36,423 nt of DNA from a virus (IMGVR_UViG_3300046819_000114:1-36423); one strand, 5' to 3'. Shown: positions 1 through 8,533, counted from the stretch's first letter. A program made the numbers and translations. The notes: a model not told the origin generated them from the sequence alone.

Positions 1-105
1 CCAAAGGGCAAAGAAGATGCATACTTCGATGCTCCGTGGGAGATCGAAGCATATGGCCGCGAAGTTGGTCTGTATGCAAAGTGGGTTCAATATAAAGGAA
101 ATTGA
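1..105 (+). CDS. C-terminal end of a protein cut by the window edge
   Basis: Reading frame 1 is open from the first base to a TGA at 103-105 and gives 34 residues ending in KWVQYKGN. It contains the segment PWEIEAYGREVGL. An E-x-E-A stretch like this occurs near the C-terminus of zincin-type phage metallopeptidases, where the glutamate binds metal, but the HExxH part would lie outside the window, so this is only a hint. The next gene starts two bases after the stop, with its ribosome binding site (AAGGAA, 95-100) inside this frame, which supports the frame being coding. Confidence 0.55.
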   Translation, partial: PKGKEDAYFDAPWEIEAYGREVGLYAKWVQYKGN

Positions 106-106
106 T

Positions 107-319
107 ATGAGTTTTTGGTTAATCGTATATTTGTTCACCGCTGACGGTGAATACTTTGCAAAAGATGTCTATGAGACTGCGAGTAAAGAGCAGTGCGTAG
201 AGTTTGCTGGACAAGTGACAAAGACTATCGTCAATACCAGTCTGCAGGCACAGTTTCATTGCGTAAGCGACGATCACTATATGGGTCGTAAACAGGATGA
301 AGGTATCGAGTATGACTAA
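107..319 (+). CDS. Small hypothetical protein, 70 aa
   Basis: The start at 107 (MSFWLIVYLF) is chosen over an in-frame ATG at 17 because AAGGAA at 95-100 lies at good spacing and the earlier ATG would overlap the preceding frame by about 90 bases. The first ten residues are hydrophobic, followed by a polar region with two cysteines (EQCVEF and FHCVSD). I do not recognise the family. The end overlaps the next start at 312 by eight bases, so it is probably co-translated with the small membrane protein that follows. Confidence 0.6.
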   Translation: MSFWLIVYLFTADGEYFAKDVYETASKEQCVEFAGQVTKTIVNTSLQAQFHCVSDDHYMGRKQDEGIEYD

Positions 320-425
320 TCATCCTCGTCAACGTGAAATGTGGGAAGGGTTAACAAAAAAAGGTTGTTTAACTCAAATTCTCATTATTGTAGTATTTGT
401 TTTAATTATTAAGGCGTTTGTATAA
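312..425 (+). CDS. Very small single-helix membrane protein, 37 aa
   Basis: The ATG at 312 lies inside the end of the previous gene, and the TAA at 423-425 shares its last base with the ATG of the next gene (TAATG). The product has a polar, basic N-terminal half (MTNHPRQREMWEGLTKKG) and a C-terminal hydrophobic helix (ILIIVVFVLIIKAFV). It fills the gap between two genes exactly and is coupled on both sides, which argues that it is real despite its size. The likely topology is N-terminus in the cytoplasm with one membrane anchor. Function unknown. Confidence 0.6.
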   Translation: MTNHPRQREMWEGLTKKGCLTQILIIVVFVLIIKAFV

Positions 426-838
426 TGGCTGAAGAACGTGTAGGCATTGTAGCCAGTTGTTTTGATCTGTTCCATGCAGGCCACATCCTTATGCTGATGG
501 AGGCTAAGGACCACTGTGATCGTCTGATTGTGGCTCTGCAATCGGATCCGTCAGTCGACCGTCTTGAGAAGAACAAGCCTGTTCAAGCTTTGTCTGAACG
601 TTATATTCAGTTGGAGGCATGTAAGTATGTCGATCAGATCGTTCCATACGACACTGAGGCAGATCTCTACAACCTCCTTGCTGGTTATGACTGGGACGTT
701 CGTTTCCTTGGTATGGATTACATTGATCGGACAGAATTTACTGGATCAGATCTTGATATTCCTATCCACTACTGCGCACGTAGGCACAACTATAGTTCAT
801 CTGGTTTGCGTGAACGTATTTTGAAAGCAAAGAAATGA
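425..838 (+). CDS. Cytidylyltransferase-like protein (glycerol-3-phosphate cytidylyltransferase type)
   Basis: This 137-residue protein carries the HxGH signature of the nucleotidyltransferase superfamily in FDLFHAGHILML (His17, His20). A C-terminal YSSSGLRERI (about 122-131) takes the place of the family's second nucleotide-binding motif, ISSTxxR. Length and layout match TagD-type enzymes, which join CTP to glycerol-3-phosphate to make CDP-glycerol. The substrate in a phage is not known; phage members may activate other phosphorylated small molecules or modify nucleotides. The gene overlaps the dCMP deaminase gene by four bases (ATGA at 835). A second HxGH protein lies at 19005. Confidence 0.82.
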   Translation: MAEERVGIVASCFDLFHAGHILMLMEAKDHCDRLIVALQSDPSVDRLEKNKPVQALSERYIQLEACKYVDQIVPYDTEADLYNLLAGYDWDVRFLGMDYIDRTEFTGSDLDIPIHYCARRHNYSSSGLRERILKAKK

Positions 839-1278
839 GTAAGTGGGCAGCACGATTCCTTGATCTCGCCGATCATGTTGCGACGTGGTCAAAAGATCCT
901 CGGACACAAGTGGGCTGTGTCATTGTAGATAAGCACAATCGTATCGTCTCTCTTGGTTTCAATGGCTTTCCTCGTGGTGTAAAAGATCTTGCAGAGAGAT
1001 ACAACGATAGGCCTACGAAGCATCTGTTCGTAGCTCATGCCGAACGGAACGCGCTCGACAATGCGCCGCTGTCTGTCGAAGGCTGCACGCTTTATAGTCC
1101 TCTTCTACCGTGCAGCGAATGTGCCAAGAGCATCATTCAGAAGGGAATTACGAAGGTAGTATCGTACGAGCCAGTTGAAGACGTCGAACATTTTCACTGG
1201 CATGTCACAAAACAAATGTTTTTAGAAGCTGGAGTTCAACTCTATCTTATAAATAAACCTGTCACGCCTAATGGGTGA
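835..1278 (+). CDS. dCMP deaminase family protein
   Basis: The 147-residue product has the zinc signature of the cytidine/deoxycytidylate deaminase family: HAERNAL (His68, catalytic Glu70) and PCSEC (Cys93, Cys96). The family converts dCMP to dUMP, the substrate of thymidylate synthase. This fits with thyX and nrdA in the same window, so phage thymidylate supply appears largely self-encoded. It is shorter than T4 Cd (about 190 residues) but within the range of compact ComEB-type enzymes. The start overlaps the cytidylyltransferase stop (ATGA). A late promoter box for the next gene lies within its 3' end. Confidence 0.9.
   Translation: MSKWAARFLDLADHVATWSKDPRTQVGCVIVDKHNRIVSLGFNGFPRGVKDLAERYNDRPTKHLFVAHAERNALDNAPLSVEGCTLYSPLLPCSECAKSIIQKGITKVVSYEPVEDVEHFHWHVTKQMFLEAGVQLYLINKPVTPNG
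1248..1255 (+). promoter_or_regulatory. T4-type late promoter box TATAAATA
   Basis: An exact TATAAATA lies within the last codons of the dCMP deaminase gene, 55 bases before the small heat shock gene. In T4 this octamer is the whole late promoter core, read by RNA polymerase with gp55. Its position suggests hsp20 is expressed late, during virion assembly. Confidence 0.6.
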
Positions 1279-1310
1279 CAAACTTTAATCTCGCTTAATA
1301 GGAGCAAAAT

Positions 1311-1799
1311 ATGAAATTTGATACAACAAGTATTCCAAACATGGATCGTTATTTTGTTGGCGCTGATCGCGTCATGAAGAGATTGGCAGATATTGCTGAT
1401 CAATCGGCACAGATGATGCCAATCAAATATCCCCCATACAATATCAAGAAAGTCGATGAGAATCGATATGTAATCGAACTGGCAGTTGCTGGTTTCGGTA
1501 AAGCTGATATTGATATCGAATTACAAGAAGGCAAGTTGAGTATTCTAGGAAAATGCGACTCAGCTGAGTCTACTGAATATCTTTACAAAGGAATTGCTGA
1601 GCGAGGATTCAAACGTGAATTCACTCTCGCAGATAATGTAGAGGTAAAGAGTTCTTCTCTGGCTAATGGTATGCTGAAAATTTGGTTGGAAGCATTTATT
1701 CCAGAAGAAAAGAAACCGAAGAAGGTTAAAATTGAAGACGAAGATACCGAGTATCCGTCGCAAGCTGCCGAATTCTTGGCAGAAGGTAAGACTAAGTAA
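1311..1799 (+). CDS. hsp20: Small heat shock protein, Hsp20/alpha-crystallin family
   Basis: The 162-residue protein has an alpha-crystallin domain from about residue 40 to 135. It opens with YPPYNIKKVDENRYVIELAVAGFGKADIDI and includes the family-typical AERGFKREFTLADNVEV and the C-terminal strand ANGMLKIWLEAFIPEEKKPKKVKIE. Such proteins hold unfolded proteins in a refoldable state; IbpA is the closest bacterial type. Hsp20 genes are common in marine and alphaproteobacterial T4-like phages, where they may help capsid or tail assembly. The start follows TAATAGGAGCAAAAT, a strong ribosome binding site. A late promoter box lies at 1248 and a terminator directly follows the stop. Confidence 0.93.
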   Translation: MKFDTTSIPNMDRYFVGADRVMKRLADIADQSAQMMPIKYPPYNIKKVDENRYVIELAVAGFGKADIDIELQEGKLSILGKCDSAESTEYLYKGIAERGFKREFTLADNVEVKSSSLANGMLKIWLEAFIPEEKKPKKVKIEDEDTEYPSQAAEFLAEGKTK

Positions 1800-1802
1800 A
1801 AA

Positions 1803-1826
1803 GAAGGGGACCGAAAGGTCCCCTTC
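1803..1826. terminator. Bidirectional hairpin terminator between hsp20 and the endolysin gene
   Basis: A perfect ten-base-pair stem (GAAGGGGACC with GGTCCCCTTC) closes a GAAA tetraloop at 1813-1816. It is flanked by A-rich sequence on the left and T-rich sequence on the right, so it can act on both strands. It sits between the convergent hsp20 (+) and endolysin (-) genes. Confidence 0.85.
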
Positions 1827-1829
1827 AAT

Positions 1830-2990
1830 TTATCCCCAATTGGCGTATTGTTTTGTTTTCTTTAAACGATCGTCAAGACCGTGTGTACCGCCATTCACTC
1901 TCTTCGAGATTTGAGTGATCACTGCATCGGTAACACCTCTGTCTGCAATCGCAAGCAATCCATTCTTACGGAAGAACCATAATGCAGACTCAAAAGCCAA
2001 CTCACCAACCACAAGATCAGGATTCGTCAAGACGTCAGGACGTTTTACGTCAGCGGCAAAAGCTGTATAGTTGTCTTTCCCGGTCAGTTGGATCGGGCCT
2101 CGACCACGCCACTTCCAACCATCTCCAGAGGCTTCTGATCCGTTCCCCATCCGATTAGCATACACTTTGTTAGCAATCTTTTCTGGCTTACGAGCATAAC
2201 CTGCGGTCGAAGCGATCGTAGGAAAATACTTCTTGAAGATTCCGTTGAGCCCTTTATCAGAGTAGTTCAGGTTCTCAGAGAACACCTTAAACCCGCCTGA
2301 CTCGTGCGCACACTGACCGAAGAAGTGCGCTGCTTGATTGTTTGTCAGCTTGAAGTAATCTCTTGCTGCCTTATATGTGCCAGGTCCCCATTTACCATCA
2401 GCGGTTACAGCTAATGGACCAAGACCAGATACCTTTGAAGGAGCAGCCGGAGACGACTGAGGAGCAGCTTGCTTTGGCGCTGTGGCAATTGAAGGAGCCC
2501 CAGCAGCCCTTGTCGTCGATGGATCAAAGTCAGCGACCGTTGTATAGACGGTTCCGCCTGCCTTCGACTTCGTAGCGATCATACGCACTTTGCGGTTGCC
2601 TCCACCCTTCTTAATCGAAGCGTGAACCCATCCTGAATTCTTATCGCCCTTTGTATAGAACTCAAGAATCACTTGGTCAAATTCGAGATTGTCTCCAATC
2701 CAATCAGCAACGGTTTTGTTATCGACACCCTTTACTTCAAAGTCAATTGCCTGACCGTTGACGTGTTGAGATGTCTTCGAACCACCGACTGCCTTATTGA
2801 CAAGCGGAGCCCGATACGAAGAGTTGACTGTGACTGGTCCAAACTTAGCACGAACTGGTTCGAGAATCTTTTCGCAGCAGTAGCGCATATTCTCGATATG
2901 TTCTGGGGTTGGAGTATTGCTAAGTCCAAGTCTTTTTGCAGTAGGAGAAACAATCATTTCTGCCAAAGAAAAATGTTCAGTTAGTTTCAT
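1830..2990 (-). CDS. Two-domain endolysin: M15 peptidase plus GH19 chitinase-like muramidase
   Basis: The 386-residue protein combines two cell-wall hydrolase domains. Residues about 1-125 form an M15-type zinc carboxypeptidase domain: SQHVNGQAIDFEV gives His76 and Asp83, and WVHAS gives His123. An Ala/Pro-rich linker follows (about 155-190). Residues about 195-386 are a glycoside hydrolase 19-like domain with CAHESGGF (catalytic Glu230), a second Glu239 in FSENLNYS, and WRGRGPIQLTGKDNY. The first domain cuts peptide cross-links and the second cuts glycan strands. No signal peptide is seen, so release should depend on a holin. It is the only minus-strand gene here and lies about 25 kb from the spanin cassette. 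Confidence 0.93.
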   Translation of the reverse strand: MKLTEHFSLAEMIVSPTAKRLGLSNTPTPEHIENMRYCCEKILEPVRAKFGPVTVNSSYRAPLVNKAVGGSKTSQHVNGQAIDFEVKGVDNKTVADWIGDNLEFDQVILEFYTKGDKNSGWVHASIKKGGGNRKVRMIATKSKAGGTVYTTVADFDPSTTRAAGAPSIATAPKQAAPQSSPAAPSKVSGLGPLAVTADGKWGPGTYKAARDYFKLTNNQAAHFFGQCAHESGGFKVFSENLNYSDKGLNGIFKKYFPTIASTAGYARKPEKIANKVYANRMGNGSEASGDGWKWRGRGPIQLTGKDNYTAFAADVKRPDVLTNPDLVVGELAFESALWFFRKNGLLAIADRGVTDAVITQISKRVNGGTHGLDDRLKKTKQYANWG

Positions 2991-3008
2991 TTTTATCGCC
3001 TTTTACTA

Positions 3009-3037
3009 TGTACTTTATTCGGGTTTTGGGGTATAAC
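3009..3037 (+). promoter_or_regulatory. Promoter-like element before the DNA polymerase gene
   Basis: TGTACT (3009-3014), a 17-base spacer and TATAAC (3032-3037) match the TGTACA-17-TAnnnT pattern seen upstream of several other genes here. It would start transcription near 3044, about 23 bases before the preferred polymerase start at 3067. It lies in the divergent gap between endolysin and polymerase. Confidence 0.55.
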
Positions 3038-3066
3038 TAATAATGCGGCCAGACACTGGAGATCTC

Positions 3067-5574
3067 ATGAATTTTTATACCAATGTTACTCGACACAGAA
3101 ATCAAATTTTAGTACGTGGAATATCTGACGGCAAGCCCGTCAAATTTTCTGTGAAATACAAACCTTATTTATTCGTTCAAGCAAGTGCACAAACCGAACA
3201 TAAGAACCTGAAGGGTGAATATGTCGGCAAGATGCAATTCGACTCCATGTCTGAGACGCGAGAGTTTCTGCAGAGTTACGAAAACGTAGCAGGCATGAAC
3301 ATCTATGGCCTTTCCGATTGGCCTTACATGTACATTTATGACAAGTATAAGGGTGAGATCAAGTATGATCCTGCCCTCGTTTCAGTTTGTTCGATCGATA
3401 TCGAGACCAGCATCGAAGGTGGTTTTCCTGACATCGAAAAAGCTGATAACGAAATCACAGCTATTACCATCGGCCGCAATGGTAGGAAGACTACGTTTGG
3501 ATGCGGTGAATATAAGGAACATCAAGACAATGTACAATATTATAAATGCGCAGACGAATCTGCACTCCTACTCGCCTTTCTCGAAGTCTGGAACGGGTCA
3601 CTCTACTCGCCTGACGTTGTCACGGGCTGGAACATCGAGTTCTTCGACATTCCGTACCTTGTCAACAGGATTCGAAAAGTTCTTGGAGATGATCACGCTG
3701 AACGTCTCTCTCCCTGGAAAATGCTCCGTGAATACAAAGTTAACAGCCGTGGACGAGACTGCATTTGCTATGCCCCTATCGGTGTCGCAGTCCTTGATTA
3801 CATCCAGCTTTATCGGAAGTTTACGTACACAGAGCAGGAATCTTACCGACTTGACTACATCGCTCAAGTTGAACTGAACGAAGGTAAGATTGACTATCGT
3901 GATGAAGGTTACACCGACCTCGACGATCTTCGTCTCAGGAACTTCCAACGTTACATCGAATATAACGTTCGTGACGTTGAAATCGTTGAGAGGCTCGAAG
4001 ATAAGCTGAAGCTCATCGAGTTGGTCTATGCTTTGGCTTATGACGCCAAGGTTAACTATGAAGATACTATGACAACCGTGAAACAGTGGGATGTGATCAC
4101 TCACAACTACCTACTCGATCGAAACATCGTAGTGCCTCTCAACGATAAGAATAAACCCGACCGAGCCTTCGTAGGTGGATATGTCAAAGATCCAAAGGTC
4201 GGCATGAGTAAATGGGTTGTGTCGTTCGATTTGAACTCCCTTTATCCCCACCTTATCATGCAGTACAACATCTCCCCCGAGACTCTTGTTACTCGCTTAA
4301 AAGATAAGGTGTCAATCGACGACCTACTTGTTGGTGGCGCTAGTCAGTTCGGTGACTATCTTGATAAAACGAACTGTACTATCGCCGCCAACCTTTGTAT
4401 CTATACGAAAGAAAAACGTGGTTTCTTGCCATCGATTATGGATCGTATGTATGACGATCGTACGAAATACAAGAAGCAGATGATCGAGTGTAAGAAGGAA
4501 TATGAGAAGACGAAAGATCCTCGTCTTGTCAAGGAAATCGCACGACTCGATAACATGCAGATGGCCAAGAAGATTCAGTTGAACTCGGCTTATGGTGCTC
4601 TCGGTAACAAGTGGTTTCGTTGGTTTGACGTAAACAATGCCGAAGCCATCACCACATCTGGTCAGCTTAGCATTCGTTGGATCGAGAACAAACTCAACGA
4701 CTATCTCAACAAACTGTTGAAGACAGAAAACTTTGACTATGTATTGGCTTCTGATACCGACTCGGTGTATGTCACGCTCGAATACCTCGTGAAGAATGTA
4801 TTCGGCGATGACGTGCCTGAAACCAAGAAGGTGATTCAGTATATCGACAAGATCTGTAAGGAACGAATCGAACCATTCATCGATCGTTCTTATCAAGAGC
4901 TTGCTCAATATATGCATGCATACGATCAGAAGATGCAGATGAAGCGAGAGAACATCGCCGACAAGGGCATCTGGAAAGCCAAGAAGATGTACATCCTCAA
5001 TGTATGGAACTCTGAAGGCGTTGAGTATGAGAAGCCGAAGTTGAAGATGACAGGCATCGAAGCAGTTCGATCATCGACTCCGACTGCATGTCGTGATGCC
5101 ATTAAGAAGTCTCTCGAGATTATCATGGGTGGTTCTGAATCGGATCTTCAGAAGTATGTGGCTAACTTCAAGTCAGAGTTTTCCTCTCTTGGATTTGACG
5201 ACGTAGCCTTCACTCGTGGTGTCAAGGACATTGAGAAATATTGGGTAGGTGGCAGGTTCCAAAGCCAGACACCTATCCACGTCCGTGGTTCTGTGGTCTA
5301 CAACGAAATGTTGAAGAAGAAGAAACTCACGAATAAATATCAATCCATTACCAGCGGTGAGAAGATTAAGTTTGCATACTTGAAAAACCCAAATCCGACA
5401 CAAGACTATGTCATCTCGTGTCCGAATGGTCTACCAAAAGAATTGAAGATGGAAGCTTACATCGACTATGCGGTGCAGTTCGAGAAAGGCTATCTCAGCC
5501 CTATCGAGTCTATCACTAACACCATGGGATGGCAAGCAGAAAAACGCGCAACACTGGAGGATTGGTTCTCATGA
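3067..5574 (+). CDS. 43: DNA polymerase, family B, T4 gp43-like
   Basis: The replicative polymerase with 3'-5' proofreading. Exonuclease motifs are CSIDIETSIEG, GWNIEFFDIPYL and YNVRDVEIVERL. Polymerase motifs are SFDLNSLYPHLIMQYNISPET (A), KIQLNSAYGALGNKWFRW (B) and ASDTDSVY (C, catalytic aspartates), then KAKKMYIL. The start is set at 3067 (MNFYTNVTRHRNQ), where GGAG at 3058-3061 gives a ribosome binding site and the N-terminus matches the usual gp43 start; an in-frame ATG at 3043 would add eight residues, falls at the predicted transcription start and lacks a binding site. At 835 residues it is shorter than T4 gp43 (898) and close to marine T4-like enzymes. The stop overlaps the next start. 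Confidence 0.97.
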   Translation: MNFYTNVTRHRNQILVRGISDGKPVKFSVKYKPYLFVQASAQTEHKNLKGEYVGKMQFDSMSETREFLQSYENVAGMNIYGLSDWPYMYIYDKYKGEIKYDPALVSVCSIDIETSIEGGFPDIEKADNEITAITIGRNGRKTTFGCGEYKEHQDNVQYYKCADESALLLAFLEVWNGSLYSPDVVTGWNIEFFDIPYLVNRIRKVLGDDHAERLSPWKMLREYKVNSRGRDCICYAPIGVAVLDYIQLYRKFTYTEQESYRLDYIAQVELNEGKIDYRDEGYTDLDDLRLRNFQRYIEYNVRDVEIVERLEDKLKLIELVYALAYDAKVNYEDTMTTVKQWDVITHNYLLDRNIVVPLNDKNKPDRAFVGGYVKDPKVGMSKWVVSFDLNSLYPHLIMQYNISPETLVTRLKDKVSIDDLLVGGASQFGDYLDKTNCTIAANLCIYTKEKRGFLPSIMDRMYDDRTKYKKQMIECKKEYEKTKDPRLVKEIARLDNMQMAKKIQLNSAYGALGNKWFRWFDVNNAEAITTSGQLSIRWIENKLNDYLNKLLKTENFDYVLASDTDSVYVTLEYLVKNVFGDDVPETKKVIQYIDKICKERIEPFIDRSYQELAQYMHAYDQKMQMKRENIADKGIWKAKKMYILNVWNSEGVEYEKPKLKMTGIEAVRSSTPTACRDAIKKSLEIIMGGSESDLQKYVANFKSEFSSLGFDDVAFTRGVKDIEKYWVGGRFQSQTPIHVRGSVVYNEMLKKKKLTNKYQSITSGEKIKFAYLKNPNPTQDYVISCPNGLPKELKMEAYIDYAVQFEKGYLSPIESITNTMGWQAEKRATLEDWFS

Positions 5575-5771
5575 TGGTAACAGAATACAATGGTAATGGA
5601 AAATATGCAAACCGTCGAGCTGAATTGCATAAGCAAAGCTATGATGATTATTACTATGTCAAGTTTTTTGAAAATGATGAGCATATTGAAACGCGAGTTT
5701 TAAAAGAAAAAACATTACGATACGCAGAAGATTGCGCTGAAAACTGGACAATAGGAGTTATTAATGGCTAA
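5571..5771 (+). CDS. Small hypothetical protein, 66 aa
   Basis: The ATG at 5571 overlaps the polymerase stop (ATGA), with TGGAGG at 5555-5560 as ribosome binding site; a second ATG follows at 5574. The product is rich in Tyr, Glu and Asp (SYDDYYYVKFFENDEHIETRVL), with no signal peptide, membrane helix or motif I recognise. Its end overlaps the next gene by eight bases. Its place between polymerase and uvsX suggests early or middle expression. Confidence 0.6.
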   Translation: MMVTEYNGNGKYANRRAELHKQSYDDYYYVKFFENDEHIETRVLKEKTLRYAEDCAENWTIGVING

Positions 5772-5994
5772 ACTAGATATAGACTTAGACTTTGATTTTG
5801 GTTTCACGACTTCATCTGAAGAAGAAATCAAACAAGAAGGCAACGATAAGGCACGTGCAATGTACGATGCAATTATGCCTCTACTTGCAAATTTAAATAA
5901 AGATGCAGACAAAAACCCGATCATCAACTGGCCTAATCGTGCCGAGAAGATCGATCTCTTCATTACTAAATTAAATAAGATTCTTGCATCTTAA
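5764..5994 (+). CDS. Small acidic conserved protein, 76 aa
   Basis: The product begins with a strongly acidic stretch (MAKLDIDLDFDFGFTT) followed by a mainly helical region ending in NWPNRAEKIDLFITKLNKILAS. A short protein of this shape next to uvsX is, as I recall, common in T4-like phages, but its role is unknown. GGAG at 5754-5757 precedes the start. The uvsX promoter element begins directly after the stop. Confidence 0.65.
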   Translation: MAKLDIDLDFDFGFTTSSEEEIKQEGNDKARAMYDAIMPLLANLNKDADKNPIINWPNRAEKIDLFITKLNKILAS

Positions 5995-5997
5995 TGG

Positions 5998-6026
5998 TGT
6001 ACAAATAAAGATATATCGTATATACT
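5998..6026 (+). promoter_or_regulatory. Promoter-like element before uvsX
   Basis: TGTACA (5998-6003), 17 bases, then TATACT (6021-6026). The predicted transcription start near 6033 leaves an 18-base leader containing AAGGAG (6040-6045) before the uvsX ATG at 6051. It is one of the clearest members of the TGTACA promoter group. Confidence 0.7.
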
Positions 6027-6050
6027 GGGACAATCAGACAAGGAGAAGTT

Positions 6051-7121
6051 ATGTCAGACCTATTAAATAAATTGCGTAAGAATACCACAATCAAGGATTC
6101 AGATATTCTGTCTGATTCCAAGTTCTTCAATGCCAAGGACATGATCCGCACGACAGTGCCTGCAATCAACATTGCATTGAGTGGTAAAATTAATGGTGGC
6201 TTCGTTCCTGGTCTGACCATTTGGGCAGGTCCATCGAAGCACTTCAAAACTTCTTTTAGTCTTCTTATGGCGAAGGCATACATGGACACGTATCCAGATG
6301 CAGTCATGCTTTTCTATGACTCAGAATTTGGTACTCCGCAATCTTACTTCGACTCGTTCGGCATCGACACATCTCGAGTTCTCCATACTCCCATCACAGA
6401 TGTCGAACAGTTGAAGTTTGATATTATGCATCAGTTCGAAGAGATCAAGCGTGGCGATCGTGTCATCGTCGTGATCGACTCGGTCGGCAATCTCGCTTCG
6501 AAGAAAGAAGTCGAAGATGCACTGAAGCAGAACTCAGCCGCCGATATGACTCGTGCAAAACAGTTGAAGTCGCTCTTCCGCATGGTTACGCCCCATCTTA
6601 ACCTGAAGGATATTCCTCTGATCGTGGTCAACCACACTTATCAGACTCAAGAGATGTACTCGAAGGCCGTCGTATCTGGTGGTACTGGCATCTATTACTC
6701 GGCTGACAACATCTTCATTCTTGGTCGCCAACAAGAGAAAGATGGCAAGGAAGTCACTGGCTACAACTTCATTATCAACGTTGAGAAGTCTCGCTTTGTA
6801 AAAGAAAAGAGCAAGATTCCAATCGAAGTATCATGGGACGAAGGCATCAGCAAGTGGTCTGGTCTACTTGACATGGCGCTCGAGTCTGGTCACGTGATCA
6901 AGCCAAAGGTTGGTTGGTTCCAAAAGGTTGATATGATTACTGGAGAAATCTTGGATAAGTCGTATCGCTTGAATGATACCTATAACTTCAGCTTCTGGCA
7001 TCCTATTCTACAGTGTCCTAAGTTCAATGATTTCGTTGAAAAGAAGTACGCTGCAGCCAACGGTGCCATTATGCAAAGTGAAGACGAAGTGGCAGATGTC
7101 TATGAGATGGAGGATGAATGA
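6051..7121 (+). CDS. uvsX: UvsX RecA-like recombinase
   Basis: The 356-residue protein is a RecA-family strand-exchange ATPase of the T4 UvsX type. The P-loop reads GPSKHFKTSFSL (about 60-71), very close to the UvsX form, and the Walker B region reads RVIVVIDSVGNLASKKEV. The C-terminal tail is acidic (QSEDEVADVYEMEDE), as in UvsX, where it modulates single-strand DNA binding. It coats single-stranded DNA and drives recombination-dependent replication and repair. It has its own promoter element and overlaps the helicase gene by four bases (ATGA at 7118). Confidence 0.96.
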   Translation: MSDLLNKLRKNTTIKDSDILSDSKFFNAKDMIRTTVPAINIALSGKINGGFVPGLTIWAGPSKHFKTSFSLLMAKAYMDTYPDAVMLFYDSEFGTPQSYFDSFGIDTSRVLHTPITDVEQLKFDIMHQFEEIKRGDRVIVVIDSVGNLASKKEVEDALKQNSAADMTRAKQLKSLFRMVTPHLNLKDIPLIVVNHTYQTQEMYSKAVVSGGTGIYYSADNIFILGRQQEKDGKEVTGYNFIINVEKSRFVKEKSKIPIEVSWDEGISKWSGLLDMALESGHVIKPKVGWFQKVDMITGEILDKSYRLNDTYNFSFWHPILQCPKFNDFVEKKYAAANGAIMQSEDEVADVYEMEDE

Positions 7122-8533
7122 GAATTGAACACATCATATTTGGAAACCTTATCGAAAACGAGGAGTACGGTCGTAAGGTCATTCCATTCCTCAAAGAAGA
7201 ATATTTTACAGACACCGTAGATCGTAAGATCTTCTCTATCATTCATGAATATGTGGGAAAGTATAACAACTTTCCTACAAAATCTGCTGTCGAGATTGAT
7301 CTCAACGATGTCGGCGGGCTGTCTGACGATCAGTTCAAACTTGCCAAAGAAGTTGTTTCTGGACTTGATAAGTCCGAAGATCGTGATGTGGCATGGCTCG
7401 TAGATAATACCGAGAAGTTTTGTAAAGATAAGGCATTGTATAATGCTCTGATGCAATCGATTCAGATCGTAGATGATAGCAAGAAAGATAGCATCTCGGT
7501 TGGATCGATTCCACAGATCTTGACTGACGCACTCGGTGTTTCTTTCGATAGCCATATCGGCCACGACTTCTTGAATGATGCAGCAGAACGTTATGAGTTC
7601 TATCATCGTAAGGAAGTCCGCATTGGTTTCGACCTTGACTTCTTTAACAAGATTACTCAAGGCGGTCTACCTCGTAAGACACTGAACATTGCTCTTGCTG
7701 GTACTGGTGTCGGTAAGTCATTGTTCATGTGTCATAACGCCGCTCAAAACCTGATGTCAGGTCAGAATGTCTTGTATATCACTTTGGAAATGGCTGAAGA
7801 AAGAATCGCCGAGCGTATCGATGCCAATCTCCTTGGTGTGACACTCGACGATCTGAAGGATCTACCTCAAGCCATCTACTACAAGTTGGTAGGTAAAGTC
7901 AAGGAACGAGCAAAAGGCAAGCTCATTGTGAAGGAGTATCCAACAGCATGCGCAGGATCCGCAAACTTTCGACATCTCTTGAACGAATTGAAGATCAAGA
8001 AGAACTTTATCCCCGACATTATCTACATCGATTACCTGAACATCTGTGCGTCGTCGAGGATCAAGCCGGGATCGAACGTGAACTCGTACACCTACATCAA
8101 GGCGATAGCCGAAGAACTACGCGGCCTCGCCGTCGAGTTCAACGTGCCAATCGTTTCTGCTACTCAGACTAATCGTTCTGGTTTCAGCAACTCTGATGTT
8201 GGTCTCGAAGATACTTCTGAATCGTTCGGTCTGCCAGCAACGGCCGACTTTATGTTTGCCTTGATTACGAGCGAAGAGCTACGTCAACTCAATCAGATCA
8301 TGGTAAAGCAGTTGAAGAATCGTTACGGCGATCCTTCAGTGCATAAGCGATTCGTGATTGGTGTTGACTATTCAAAGATGCGTCTGTATAATGTAGAAGC
8401 ATCTGCTCAAGAGGATCTTGTGCAAGACGAAGATCGACCAGTCTTCGACAACTCCGCCTCTGGTTATCGACTCGAGAATGAATCGAAACCAGTCAGTAAA
8501 TTCGAGAAAATTAAATTTGCAGGATTTAAGTAA
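7118..8533 (+). CDS. 41: Replicative DNA helicase, T4 gp41/DnaB type
   Basis: The 471-residue protein has the two-part layout of DnaB-family helicases: an N-terminal helical domain (1 to about 150) and a RecA-like motor. Visible motifs are the P-loop LAGTGVGKSLFMC (about 196), VLYITLEMAEERIAERIDANLLGV, DIIYIDYLNICASS (Walker B) and PIVSATQTNRSG (sensor). It should form a hexamer on the lagging strand and work with the gp61-like primase encoded at 30184. Primase and helicase genes lie about 22 kb apart here. It is translationally coupled to uvsX. Confidence 0.95.
   Translation: MRIEHIIFGNLIENEEYGRKVIPFLKEEYFTDTVDRKIFSIIHEYVGKYNNFPTKSAVEIDLNDVGGLSDDQFKLAKEVVSGLDKSEDRDVAWLVDNTEKFCKDKALYNALMQSIQIVDDSKKDSISVGSIPQILTDALGVSFDSHIGHDFLNDAAERYEFYHRKEVRIGFDLDFFNKITQGGLPRKTLNIALAGTGVGKSLFMCHNAAQNLMSGQNVLYITLEMAEERIAERIDANLLGVTLDDLKDLPQAIYYKLVGKVKERAKGKLIVKEYPTACAGSANFRHLLNELKIKKNFIPDIIYIDYLNICASSRIKPGSNVNSYTYIKAIAEELRGLAVEFNVPIVSATQTNRSGFSNSDVGLEDTSESFGLPATADFMFALITSEELRQLNQIMVKQLKNRYGDPSVHKRFVIGVDYSKMRLYNVEASAQEDLVQDEDRPVFDNSASGYRLENESKPVSKFEKIKFAGFK

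Noticed and set aside
3305-3877. Forward open frame of 190 codons inside the polymerase gene
   Set aside because: Out of frame with the exonuclease motifs, which are clearly coding in the other frame.
4324-4917. Open frame of 197 codons on the minus strand opposite the DNA polymerase gene
   Set aside because: Antisense to conserved polymerase motifs; no recognisable protein features.
7100-7660. Open frame of 186 codons on the minus strand opposite the helicase gene
   Set aside because: It lies wholly opposite the helicase gene, has no domain-like sequence or ribosome binding site, and reflects codon bias on the coding strand.
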